A DNA stretch of 64,000 bases from Pycnococcus provasolii (lineage: Eukaryota > Chlorophyta > Pseudoscourfieldiophyceae > Pseudoscourfieldiales): assembly GCA_049487715.1 (NCBI GenBank), contig CP150575.1, positions 310,001-374,000 of the forward strand, in the 5' to 3' direction. Shown here piece by piece: positions 27,701-37,306 of the stretch; the first letter of the stretch is position 1, and each line of letters opens with the position of its first letter. The position numbers were made by a program, and so were the translations under genes. Below the pieces are notes generated by a model. The model had not been told where the DNA came from. It was given only the letters and a program-made list of their open reading frames with translations, and did no database searches.

Positions 27701-29517
27701 AGAGGCTGTTGTTGGTGCTACCGCCGCTCCTCGACGCAAGTGATGGCGTGTTGTTGTTGTTGCTGCTGCTGTCATGCGATGTCGCGTTGTCGCGGGGATG
27801 GCGATGCGGCTGGCTGGCTCAGCGACGTTCACGGACGGTAGGCGCCTGGCTGTGTACACGAACGACAAAGACAATACGAACGATCCAGTCCTCGAACCAA
27901 CGTAGTATCTTGTTGTGACGTCGTGAGCTTCAGTTCTTCTTCTTTGTCGTCGAGCGTCGTCTGTCCGCACGCACATATCGAAGTGCAGCTTTGGATGTCC
28001 GCGACGTTCGAACGAGATTTACCTACAGCCACAAGCATCGATGCTGCGATACCACCAAGGCGGAGGCGACTGTGCGCACGCGTAGATACGCAGCGCGAGT
28101 TGTCGTCCGTTCACATGTCGGAACATATTCTCATGATAATCATTCGTGACGCGTGTCAGAGACGACGACGGCATTCACAAGTGAATGCCCATGACAGCAG
28201 CGCCGCCTGGTCCAAGAGCAGCGCAGCCCGAGGCTGGCTATCATCACCATCAAGCGAAGGTTCGTTCGTTTTCCATAAGAATGATGATGAGGTTGCGTCG
28301 CGCGCCAGACGCCAATACCGCCGCCGCCGCCGTGCGCGAAGTAAGTCCCACGAGCATAGCCATCACGACGGAGTATGATAAGAGCAGCAGCATCAACAAC
28401 AGCAGCATGAGAGAGAGAAAGCGTATGGAGGTGTGTTTTCGCTTGAGCAACCGCTTATTCGTGAGACAAATACGTACCGCTTCGTTGTTCTCAAACGTGC
28501 ACGCCGTAAAACTCGACGTTATAACAGCGACGTTATCTTGCGTGGTAACAGCACCTCCAAGCTGTTGTTTGGAACGACGGAAGAAATCAGCATGCGTCGT
28601 CGAGAGGAAACGTTGCGTAAGTGTGCGAGTATGCGTACGAGAGGGTGGGTCGTGTCGTTGCGTTAGTGATGTGTAATTCGAGTCGTTCCAGCAAAACAAG
28701 CAAGCAAAGATATAATAGCGACACAGCGCGAACGGCGGCGGCGCCATGCACTACCAGTCATGTAGGTATATCGCACGCATCACAGACACACGCGCGCTGG
28801 CGTGTACCGAACCGCAGACTGTCGCACGTGCAAATCACAAACTGACAGACGGTGGTGGAGAGCCCGCGAGAGATCAAGTTGCGAATCAAGGCAGAATGAG
28901 ATTGATGGGGAATTTGGGGAGGAACGTACCGATGTTGCCTTATTTCCCAGGAAGCGGCACGAAGTGAATGTCGCCTTGCCGCTTCCATATGCACGCACCG
29001 CCCCTCCAAGACTTGGAACCGTGTTGTCCTTGAATATCACGTTCTCAAAGCGAGTCGCACCCGTCTTGTAGGCATGGACAGCACCTCCATCATCCGAACT
29101 CCCTGTCTTCTTGCCGTTCACCAGAGCGAGTTTCTCGAACACAACCTCGGCCGTGCTGCCCCGAGCCGTCTCCACGTTGAAGTGCCGGTCCACCTCCTTG
29201 GCGTCCAGCATACACGTCCCCGCGGCCACCGTGCCAGATACGACGAGCGACGTCGACGAGCACGCGCCCACGATACGCACGGCGTACTTCAGGATGATTC
29301 CACCACTGGGCACAGATCCATCCGTCGGGTAGACGATGTCGTTTGTGAGTCGCAAGGTGCTCGGCCCGCTCGTCTTGTCGTGCACAGCCTCCTTAAACTG
29401 CACGAACGTCGCGACGTCGACAATCGTTTCGGCCAGACTAGGCGCGGGCCACGTCACACCGGCCATCGCGAGAAGTGCGATGGCAGCAACGACGTTCCCA
29501 CGCGTCGCACGACCCAT
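24779..29517 (-). CDS. Spliced receptor kinase: beta-helix, TSP1, TM, MLKL-like four-helix domain, TKL kinase
   Basis: My model has exons 29517-28930, 28561-28478 and 27556-24779, about 1,149 residues, with both introns in phase 0 and both donors GTACGT. Exon 1 starts with a signal peptide (MGRATRGNVVAAIALLAM) and right-handed beta-helix repeats of the F-x-x-N...GGAV type; exon 2 is exactly one repeat. Exon 3 continues the repeats, then a Pro/Cys segment, a TSP1 repeat (about 440-487: WSSCSASCGGGTQTRSVTC) and a TM helix (about 509-530). Cytosolic parts are a four-helix region like the MLKL N-terminus (about 620-756, FLGPLFQLASAIYTQAEHAR), a coiled brace, and a TKL kinase (about 886-1142). The kinase has GEGGFG, VAVKEL, HGDIKSMN (HRD changed to HGD) and DFG. 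Catalytic residues look complete. Confidence 0.8.
27557..28477 (-). other. Intron 2 of the receptor kinase gene (predicted)
   Basis: A 921-base predicted intron with donor GTACGT at 28477 and acceptor CACAG at 27557. It holds Gly-Gly-containing open stretches on the minus strand (near 28040 and 28200) that might be decayed or alternative extra beta-helix exons. Direct joining of the flanking exons already gives a perfect repeat spacing (FENNEA then NYGGAV). Confidence 0.55.
28562..28929 (-). other. Intron 1 of the receptor kinase gene (predicted)
   Basis: A 368-base predicted intron with donor GTACGT and acceptor AACAACAG. Joining the exons in phase 0 restores the repeat FLGNKATS-LGGAV. Confidence 0.7.
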
Positions 29518-30449
29518 TCTCAACTCTCACAGGCGCGGCGAGGGACCACCGGTGGGGCAGTGATGAAGGGCAGCGATGGCGAAGGGCTGAGGAGGGGTTG
29601 CCACTTGCCTGCCGGCGGCCCGGTGCAGGAGGTCTCCTGCAAAGGAATTATTGGGTTCCCTGTCCCTATGTGGAAATGGTGGAATCCGTTCTCCGTCCGG
29701 GTCATTTTTTTTCTTTTACCGTAGTATGGAGAGTTTGGTCGACGAGTTTTCTTTTTTTCTTTTTAGCACGGAGAGTTTGGTCGGCGCTTTTTGTATTTGC
29801 TTTTTCATCACGGAGATTCTTGTCCAGGTTTGGGAGTTTCTTTTTCTTGTTTTTTTTTGGGTTCAGACCCCGGTCTCAACGAATCTTCCCTCAGATTCGT
29901 TCGACCTAATTCTCCCTTTGACCTAATCAATGGCTCACGTCAGCACTCCACACTCAAGACGTTTCCTTCCTTTTTGAACGTAGGCTCGACTCATCGAGCC
30001 TTCCCTTAAAAAAGGGCGTCGCTTTAAACCCTGTAACGACGCGCCATTCTTTGGTCTTCTGAACTTCTTCTCTTCTTCTACGATAGTCTAGGAAGATAGT
30101 CTAGGAAGTCTTCTCTTCCGACCCAACATTTTCTTGTTTTCTTTTTGTCAATTGTCTTCTTCTTCTGTGGTGTGCTCTCTCTCCTCTCGGCGGCCACTCG
30201 TTCATTTGGGTTGTCGAGTGTCGACTTGTCGTGGGCTTGCCTTGGCCTGCTCCTTGAGCCTTAAGCCTTGGCGCCTTGCGACGTTGAGGAGGGGAGGAGG
30301 GGAGAGGTCAGGAGGGGAGGAGGGGACGATGGAAACTGAGGGAACTGAGCACATACCACTAAAAAGTTACATCAAGGCGTATCAAACCATTTACGATCTT
30401 AACTCCCCTTGCAATACCGGCCAGGCCCTTGACCACCTCTTTCCCTGCG
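29518..30449. promoter_or_regulatory. Shared divergent promoter region, receptor kinase / TIR-like gene
   Basis: About 930 bases between two head-to-head start codons. It is T-rich on the plus strand (29700-29860), carries an AAACCCTG motif near 30026 and a GGGGAGG-type purine repeat (30290-30325). No supportable gene inside. Confidence 0.5.
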
Positions 30450-32564
30450 ATGCAAGACCAATCTCCCGGGGCCGGGGGCCGCAAGCCCGCAAATGGGCCT
30501 GCAATGACGGCCCCTGCCGCCATTTGTTCTCCCGCTCACGCGTTGAGAACAGGCATGCGCAACAAGAACGTCAACAAGAATGCCGTCGTGCCAACTTCAG
30601 ATGAAGAACTCAACAGCAACGACGACGACGTTCGCATTGCCTCCTCCACTTCAGCCTCTGTGTCTCCTCCATCACACTACTATGCTCATCAGCAGCATGT
30701 GCGAGACGCAGAAGAAGGAGAGACGCACGGTGTAGCCGCGGCGTCTTCTTCTGCTGCTGCGGATCAAAATGCGGTGGCTGTAGACCCCTCAACGTCCACA
30801 TCCTTGTCACACGAGAAGAAACGCGCGACTTCGGAGGCAGGCGTCACCGCGAGATTTCTCGAAGAATTTGTCACTAAAGTTCTTCCGCAATTTGGTGTCA
30901 CGCCAGAACTACTAAGAACGCCGACGACACGCGAGCAGTGGCTTGAACGCTTAAGCCCCAACGACAAGGATGTGCACGTCATTGAAGTTGATGCAACGCA
31001 GTTAATCACAACTGAAAACGGCGAATCGCTCGTCAACCTCGGCGACGGCTTGCAGGCGCGCAAGAGCGACGTTGAGCACGTGCGCAAGCTCGTGCGTCTG
31101 CCACGGTGCCGCAACAAAGACTGGGAGCTCGTCGAGGCGGAGGTTGACCTGACAGAGCTCCCGGACAAGATTCACGCTGATACGCCACTACGCGTGCGCG
31201 TCAAGGGTGACCCAGACGCCAAGTGGATGGACTTTCTCAAGGCTCGCGACGTGGCACTTGTGCAGACGTCGGATATCGTCGACTTCGTTGTCAAGCCAGT
31301 CACGCAGTGGAAGAACGGACGCTTGATCGACACAAACGACAGGATGACGTACGCCGACCACGTCAGCACTGTGCACACGAAAGGCCACGAGTGGGTTGAG
31401 CGTGCATATTACTCAGGCCCGGCGACGCACTTCATCTCGCACGCCTGGATGGACTCTTATCGAGATTTTACAGACGCGGTCACAGATGGCTCGTCGTCGA
31501 TGGATGACACCTCCGCATACTATCGGACGAAATTGAAACGACTGATCGTCACATCCATTCTTTTCGGGTCGGCGTCATTCAAGCTGCCTGAGACGCTCTC
31601 CGGCATTTTCAAAAGCTCTCCGAGCTCTGCCGTGAAGGACAAAAACAAAGACGCGAGAATTACTGGCGTCATCAACTTTTTCATCATACGCCAGATGTTG
31701 ATTTTTGGTTTCGCACCGCTGATTCAAATTGGTTACATAATCATGCAATTCATGCCAAGCGCGAAACTTCGCTCTGTCATCAATATGCTCAGAGACTACG
31801 GACAGTGTGCAGACATCAAGACGAGGCTGTGGATAGATATCTATTGCAAGAATCAGTGGGTGGTGAACTCTTCTGGTACGCAAGAGGAGTTGAAGCAAAA
31901 TGTCAGCTGTGCTCAACGCGGTCTTTATCTTGTTTGCCACTCGTGGTTAGAGCCAAAGGCGATGCAGCGCGTGTGGTGTCAATTCGAGCTTAGTGTAGCG
32001 CGAGTGATGAACAAAAGGATCGTGGGGATTGCATGCGAATTAAGAGAAGCAGCCGAGCTGCGAAAAACGCTCCTGTGCGTGTGGTCTGATTGGCACTTCT
32101 GGAGCAATCTCTTGATTCCGTTTTCATCTCGATCTGCAGTAAAGAAGCGCAACAACAATTTGCCTGATGAGCTGGCGAGCCTTGAGACGACTGTGGATAA
32201 GATTGATTTTGAGAAGGCAGATGCCACAGTTAAGACGGACATAGCTCTGATACGTGGGGAGATTGAGAGGACGGGAGAAACTGCAATTGAAAAGCACAAC
32301 AAGACGATCGCGAAGAGTTATCTACATATGCTAGACCAGAAGACTTCGAGTGCTGTCATTTCTCAAGTCGTCCAATGGGCTTTCTTCTTTGCATATGCGT
32401 GCTATACAACAGGATTTTTCGGCTTGATGATATTTTCAAGTGGAAGCAATTACCTGCTGTACCGAGCATCTTATACGCTTATGTATACGAGCGCGGGTGG
32501 TTTCGTCGTCATTGGAGTTTGGCTATTGTATGGTGCTTGCCGCATATGTGCTGGGGCTAGTTAA
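30450..32564 (+). CDS. TIR-like domain protein with internal and C-terminal membrane segments
   Basis: The first ATG at 30450 gives 704 residues; ATG 30555 is an alternative. The first 130 residues are disordered, then a folded region follows. From about residue 325 a TIR-like domain can be read: ATHFISHAWMDSYRDF (first strand), RLWIDIYCKNQW (about 460), the GLYLVCHSW strand, and RVWCQFELSVARV (about 509). Its Glu aligns with the NADase Glu found in plant and bacterial TIRs (WCxxEL). Between the first and second motifs is an insertion of roughly 80 residues with a hydrophobic stretch (FFIIRQMLIFGFAPLIQIGY). Two more TM helices close the protein. The FISHAW/WIDI/WC-x-FEL pattern also occurs in uncharacterised algal proteins. 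Enzymatic activity is inference. Confidence 0.75.
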   Translation: MQDQSPGAGGRKPANGPAMTAPAAICSPAHALRTGMRNKNVNKNAVVPTSDEELNSNDDDVRIASSTSASVSPPSHYYAHQQHVRDAEEGETHGVAAASSSAAADQNAVAVDPSTSTSLSHEKKRATSEAGVTARFLEEFVTKVLPQFGVTPELLRTPTTREQWLERLSPNDKDVHVIEVDATQLITTENGESLVNLGDGLQARKSDVEHVRKLVRLPRCRNKDWELVEAEVDLTELPDKIHADTPLRVRVKGDPDAKWMDFLKARDVALVQTSDIVDFVVKPVTQWKNGRLIDTNDRMTYADHVSTVHTKGHEWVERAYYSGPATHFISHAWMDSYRDFTDAVTDGSSSMDDTSAYYRTKLKRLIVTSILFGSASFKLPETLSGIFKSSPSSAVKDKNKDARITGVINFFIIRQMLIFGFAPLIQIGYIIMQFMPSAKLRSVINMLRDYGQCADIKTRLWIDIYCKNQWVVNSSGTQEELKQNVSCAQRGLYLVCHSWLEPKAMQRVWCQFELSVARVMNKRIVGIACELREAAELRKTLLCVWSDWHFWSNLLIPFSSRSAVKKRNNNLPDELASLETTVDKIDFEKADATVKTDIALIRGEIERTGETAIEKHNKTIAKSYLHMLDQKTSSAVISQVVQWAFFFAYACYTTGFFGLMIFSSGSNYLLYRASYTLMYTSAGGFVVIGVWLLYGACRICAGAS

Positions 32565-33356
32565 GGCGGACACGTGGTACACGCGACAAGTCGACTCGTA
32601 CGTAGGCTGATCAGCTGATGATTCGTATTACGATGGTTACTACTAAGACTAAAGACTTTTGGCTTGGGAGTTAGGCTTGTACATACTACATACATTATTG
32701 ATTTCATATTGACTAATTGATTTGTTTTAATTTATTCCAAGTTAGTTTTCAACTCATTCATTTTCATGAAGTCCGAAAGAAACGGCGAGACCCCAACCAA
32801 TCTCTGTTCGGGCGCGGCGCCGCGGCCCGCGTCCGGAGTTCACAGTTCACAATTTCACGGAGGTTGTCTTGATTCCCTCAACATCATGAAGATTGAAGGC
32901 CTGAATAGTTGAATCATGGATTGTAAGGAGTAAGGACTATGGTAATAAAATCACTACCAAGTATCCATACGTAGTAACGTAGAGTCGTAGACAAGCAAAT
33001 ACCAGGGAGCCAGGGCCCAGGGAGGGGACCCATCCTTGAACAACTTAGCACATCTCCTTGCGATCGTTCGAAGGCTTGCCTGAATGATCGCCCGCATGAC
33101 CGAGGGGAGAGGGGACCGCCCGCATGGCCCAACCTGCCAACTCCAGCATGCCCAAGCCAGCCCCAAGTCGAACGAGGAAAAATGCAAGCCCAAGGGAGAG
33201 TGGCCCAAGGGAGAGGCCGCACCACTCCCCCGGATGGAGTGGGGATCCAACATCGAACGACCTGTCTTGCCTAACCCCTCTTGACCGCATTCAAACATCT
33301 GTCCTCCCTGACACCTGAAGTGAAAATCCGCGGCCCATTATATCAAATAGTTTATC
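32565..33356. other. Intergenic region, no gene seen
   Basis: About 790 bases. AT-rich up to 32770, GC-rich thereafter. Open frames on both strands lack domain support. Confidence 0.55.
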
Positions 33357-36300
33357 ATGTCGTCCCCTCCTCGTCAAGGAGGCCAAGGTGGTCAGCGCTA
33401 TTCTATGTCGCCTTCGTCACCTGCGTCGTCTTTAGCGGCAGCTTCATCGGCGTTTGGTTCGTCATCGGCGTTTGGGGGTGGTTCGTCGGCGTTTGGGGCG
33501 GTGCAGTACCGTGTTGGTGCTCCGGTGGTTGGTTCCGGCGGTGTTGCAGGCTCTCGTGGTGGTGGTGCTCCCGCCTCTGGTGCTGCTGCAGCAATAGGTG
33601 GTGCAGCAGGTAGGCAACGTCGACCTAGCGTGGGTGATGTGCTCCCGGGTGCGCAGCAAGGTGGTGGTGGGGGGGGAAGCTTGGCCTCCGTGCTTGCAGG
33701 CCTGAGCGAAAATACTGCAGCTGGCGCAGACAGAGGGCAGCATGCGGCGCCTCGAAATAAGCCGAGACTGCTCCAAGACATGGGAGCGGCCGCAACGCAG
33801 AACAACGAAAACGAAGAGGAATCCACGCCTGGCATGCCGCCCCGAAACGCGCGCGGACCTGTGGGTGCAAGACATGGTCTATCAAACGTTTCGAGCGTGG
33901 GATCAGGCGACATGGTGCTCGGACCTGGCATGCACGGCAACGCTCGAAGCAGCTTGCAATCAAACTCGAACCTGCCAAGCCCAACCGGCAGCTCCGCGAG
34001 CGGCATGGACACGGGCCGCAACCGCGTGCGCTTCAGCACGCAGGCGGATTTGGAACAAAGACGAGCAAACTCACAGCACCCGACGTTTGCACGAACGAGC
34101 CAGGTTCAAAAGGCTCAGGCACACGCGGCAAACGCACCGGCTGTGGAGATACCGTCGTCGGGAAAGGACCCTTGGGCAGCAATGCAAGGTGTGAACATGC
34201 CCATGTCCACAAACTTCACGGGCTTGGGTGACAACTCGTCGGCACTTGCACCCGTGTCGCAGTCAGCCGTGGCGGCGCCTCTCGAGGATCCGAACGCGGG
34301 CTTCAAGGCTAGGCCGACGTACGAGAAACCTGATTCATTCTGGACAGTGAACCACCTGAAGATGCTCTACCTCATCAGCAAGTACAGCCACAGCGCGCAG
34401 TCGATCCACGAGAAGGAGAAGTGGATTCGCCGTCTGCCTTTGGCCGTATTCATCTACGAGGGTGTGGTGCAGAAGGTGTTTGAATACGACTACGCGCCGA
34501 TGAGCGAGCTAATCAAGAGCAAGCGCGTTTACCTAAACATTAGCCAGGAAGGACTCGACGACCTTGACGACCTCGTCGAGGGCAAGCTTGTCAAGGCTCT
34601 TCGAATGACCACGAAGGAGCATCAGAGTGTGCAGGCCTACCAAATTGCGGCAGAGGGGCGCAGCCTGATCCTGAAGCGGCTGAGCGAGGAGGATCGCCAG
34701 CTTGTCGACGAGCTTATCACAGTGGAAGGGCGCTTGATACACATCATCTGGGAGGATGACCACTTCACGCTTAGAAACGACCTCGTCAGCCGAGAGAGCA
34801 CCATCACCGACACCGAGGACGTGTCGTACGTTTGCTCGCCTTACATTCCGAAGACGCTTCGCCGACCTGGAGGGCCTGTGATGAGCTCGAACGCGCACCG
34901 CGCAAGCGAGTCTGCCACGAAGGAGAGCACAATTCGCGATGACCTGGACGAGGTGATCACCCTGTCGAACATCACGCTTCTCGTTGGCGAGTGGATCCCG
35001 TTCGGGGCGAACCAGATCGTGGAGATGAACATGAAGCTGGGCAGCGAGGACAGATGTCAGGGTGGATACTTCACGGCGGTGGTTGACGAAAATTCGACGA
35101 ACACGCAGTGCGAGGTTCCCGCGGGGCTAACGAGCGTCGCAATCTTGGACCACGATCGCAGTCGTTTCACGAACTTCGAGGCGGAGGTGCACTTTCCCGA
35201 GGACGAGGGTGTGGTGCAGGTCGAGCAGTTTGGAATCCACACGAGGCTGGACGGAACATGCGTGTATGGCCTGATGGTTGAATCTGTGCTCGATCGGATT
35301 ATGGAGAACATCTCGCTCGACAACCTCGCGCGTCTTCTCGTGGACATTCACATTGACTCGAGCAAAATTATGGAGAGTGTGACCAGTCCACACCAGTGTG
35401 AGCTGCTGGAGATGATTTTCCTCGGCAACTCACAGAACCGTGACAAGGTGAACGTCATCCTCGCCGATCGCGTGACGCCGAAGATGCCAGCTGATCGCTA
35501 CATGGACCGAGATGCGTTCGAGAACGAGATTCGCCAGGTGGTGGGCGACACGTACGAGGCTGTCGACCTCGGCGACGACGACTTCGTCGTCACGGGTAGC
35601 CATGGAGTGCTCGTCGTCGGGCCAAACTCAAAGAAGCAGGAAGCGGTTCTGCTCGCATACCTCGCGCTGCGTGCACGAGACGTGTTCTGCAACAACATCT
35701 TCAACCGACTGTTCCTCGTTTCGGACACGCTGACCATCGCCCGGCAGATGATTCAGGACCACGAGAAAGACCCAAACAGCGTCAGCCGCATTCGCCACAT
35801 TATTTCGGAGACAGCGAAGGACGTCATTCTACTGCAGGAGGTGCTGCTCTATCTCAAGGACAGCCTGGAACAGGACAAGAGCACGTTCGCCGAGCCGAGT
35901 GACGATTCCGGCCGCATGATCTATCGCCTGCTTCGAGTGAAAACTCTCGTGCACGATCTGATGATTCGTGTCGACGATATGCAGAAGATCCTGGAGGGTA
36001 ATCGCCACGAGGCGAATGGCCTGCGAGAGGTTACGGAAACATTAAGCGAGTCGCAGATGTTCCGCCTGCAGGAGGAAATGTGCGGCAACTCGAGCGACAT
36101 GCTGCTGCAGCTAAAGCAGCACGAGCGACAGAGCACTAGCCTCAGTGTCTTGCAGTACATTTTCGCAGGAATCCTTGCGTTTGAGATGCTCGACCGCCTC
36201 ACGGGCGACTGGTCGGTGGTGCACACGAGTTGGGCTCGAGACTACATCGTGGTGCCTTTCATGAACCGGCCAATGGTTTGGTTCCTTGTGTCCATGGCGA

Positions 36301-36998
36301 TGTGGTGCCTGGTCGCGTTTGGCGTCTACAAGCTCGTTACCAATCTCAACGACCAGAGCGCGGGGCTCATCTCCTTCCGGATCAAGATCAACAAGCTTGT
36401 CGACATGGACGCGCTGAACGAGTACCTGGCGCAGAAAGCTGTCGTCTCCGAGGATGGTGATGCCGACCGTCTGACTTCGGTGAACCGGGTCGCTTGGGTT
36501 GAGCGCGACAGCGGGAAGTGGGAGGGATATGTGCCAAGGATCGAGCTCGTGTATGACGAAAAGCACGGCTTTCTGCTGTCGGTTTACCTGCAGCTGACGC
36601 GTCGCGCTTCCGAGCCAGCGCGGCTGCGCCCAGAGACGCTGAAGATTCGGTTCCTCACCGAGCTGCAGGAGTATGGAGTTCTAAAGGCTACAGACGCGGC
36701 GGATGTCATCGACGCAACGAAGCCGGTGCACGGCCAAGGCGACGATGGAAGTGGAGACGGCTCGGGCGGGCGTACGTATCTCAAGATTCGCAAGCCGGGT
36801 GATAAGTTCTACCGCGAAGTTCCGTTCGGAGCGCAGACTTATCTTGGCATGCGAGATGCAATTGCTCGCAAACTCAAATGCAAGCCAGGTCAGGTGGTGC
36901 ACGTGCACAAGGAGCCGGATGTGATGATTGCGGACGACGAAGACGTCATTCGCCTCTTGCCCGGCACGCTCCTCGAGGTGCGCACCTCGGGCAAGTAA
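33357..36998 (+). CDS. Large conserved membrane protein with ubiquitin-like C-terminus, function unknown
   Basis: The protein is 1,213 residues from a clear ATG. The first 320 residues are Ser/Gly/Ala-rich and disordered. A long region from about 325 (LKMLYLISKYSHSAQSIHEKEKWIRRLPLAVFIYEG in two pieces) to about 700 is compact and highly regular, as in a deeply conserved protein; I believe homologues are spread among protists but cannot name a characterised one. A second folded part with helices (about 700-925) precedes two hydrophobic segments (about 932-1000, FAGILAFEMLDRL and WFLVSMAMWCLVAFGVY). The end (about 1130-1213) reads like a ubiquitin/PB1-type fold: TYLKIRKPGDKFYREVPF, then DDEDVIRLLPGTLLEV. 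No catalytic motif was found. Confidence 0.85.
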   Translation: MSSPPRQGGQGGQRYSMSPSSPASSLAAASSAFGSSSAFGGGSSAFGAVQYRVGAPVVGSGGVAGSRGGGAPASGAAAAIGGAAGRQRRPSVGDVLPGAQQGGGGGGSLASVLAGLSENTAAGADRGQHAAPRNKPRLLQDMGAAATQNNENEEESTPGMPPRNARGPVGARHGLSNVSSVGSGDMVLGPGMHGNARSSLQSNSNLPSPTGSSASGMDTGRNRVRFSTQADLEQRRANSQHPTFARTSQVQKAQAHAANAPAVEIPSSGKDPWAAMQGVNMPMSTNFTGLGDNSSALAPVSQSAVAAPLEDPNAGFKARPTYEKPDSFWTVNHLKMLYLISKYSHSAQSIHEKEKWIRRLPLAVFIYEGVVQKVFEYDYAPMSELIKSKRVYLNISQEGLDDLDDLVEGKLVKALRMTTKEHQSVQAYQIAAEGRSLILKRLSEEDRQLVDELITVEGRLIHIIWEDDHFTLRNDLVSRESTITDTEDVSYVCSPYIPKTLRRPGGPVMSSNAHRASESATKESTIRDDLDEVITLSNITLLVGEWIPFGANQIVEMNMKLGSEDRCQGGYFTAVVDENSTNTQCEVPAGLTSVAILDHDRSRFTNFEAEVHFPEDEGVVQVEQFGIHTRLDGTCVYGLMVESVLDRIMENISLDNLARLLVDIHIDSSKIMESVTSPHQCELLEMIFLGNSQNRDKVNVILADRVTPKMPADRYMDRDAFENEIRQVVGDTYEAVDLGDDDFVVTGSHGVLVVGPNSKKQEAVLLAYLALRARDVFCNNIFNRLFLVSDTLTIARQMIQDHEKDPNSVSRIRHIISETAKDVILLQEVLLYLKDSLEQDKSTFAEPSDDSGRMIYRLLRVKTLVHDLMIRVDDMQKILEGNRHEANGLREVTETLSESQMFRLQEEMCGNSSDMLLQLKQHERQSTSLSVLQYIFAGILAFEMLDRLTGDWSVVHTSWARDYIVVPFMNRPMVWFLVSMAMWCLVAFGVYKLVTNLNDQSAGLISFRIKINKLVDMDALNEYLAQKAVVSEDGDADRLTSVNRVAWVERDSGKWEGYVPRIELVYDEKHGFLLSVYLQLTRRASEPARLRPETLKIRFLTELQEYGVLKATDAADVIDATKPVHGQGDDGSGDGSGGRTYLKIRKPGDKFYREVPFGAQTYLGMRDAIARKLKCKPGQVVHVHKEPDVMIADDEDVIRLLPGTLLEVRTSGK

Positions 36999-37021
36999 AG
37001 ATCGGCAGATCGTAGATCACT

Positions 37022-37026
37022 TGTAA
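37022..37026 (+). terminator. TGTAA poly(A) signal
   Basis: TGTAA 24 bases after the stop of the 1,213-residue protein gene. Confidence 0.5.
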
Positions 37027-37306
37027 ATGAGATTTTCTAATATATAAGCTTTCTTCGAAAGGGTACACTAGACTATCTTACCGTATGTACTGTAGAGTTC
37101 CTCCTAGGGTAGTTGGTACATGGCAAGCCGATCCGACAACGCTTTGGGGTAGACGTTGAGGAAGATACGTACCATATTTATCCATAAATATCGGAAACAT
37201 AACATAACCTTATTGTGAGATTATCATAGATGATATATGTAGGGTAGGTTGGTAACAGAACAATCGATATCAAGGGGTGGTAAACACACCATCGTGATCA
37301 GCTTAG

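Noticed and set aside
28090-28260. Additional beta-helix exon in intron 2 (GPGGAAVMG-like)
   Set aside because: The frame meets a stop after a few codons and lacks a matching donor, so it is at best a decayed exon.
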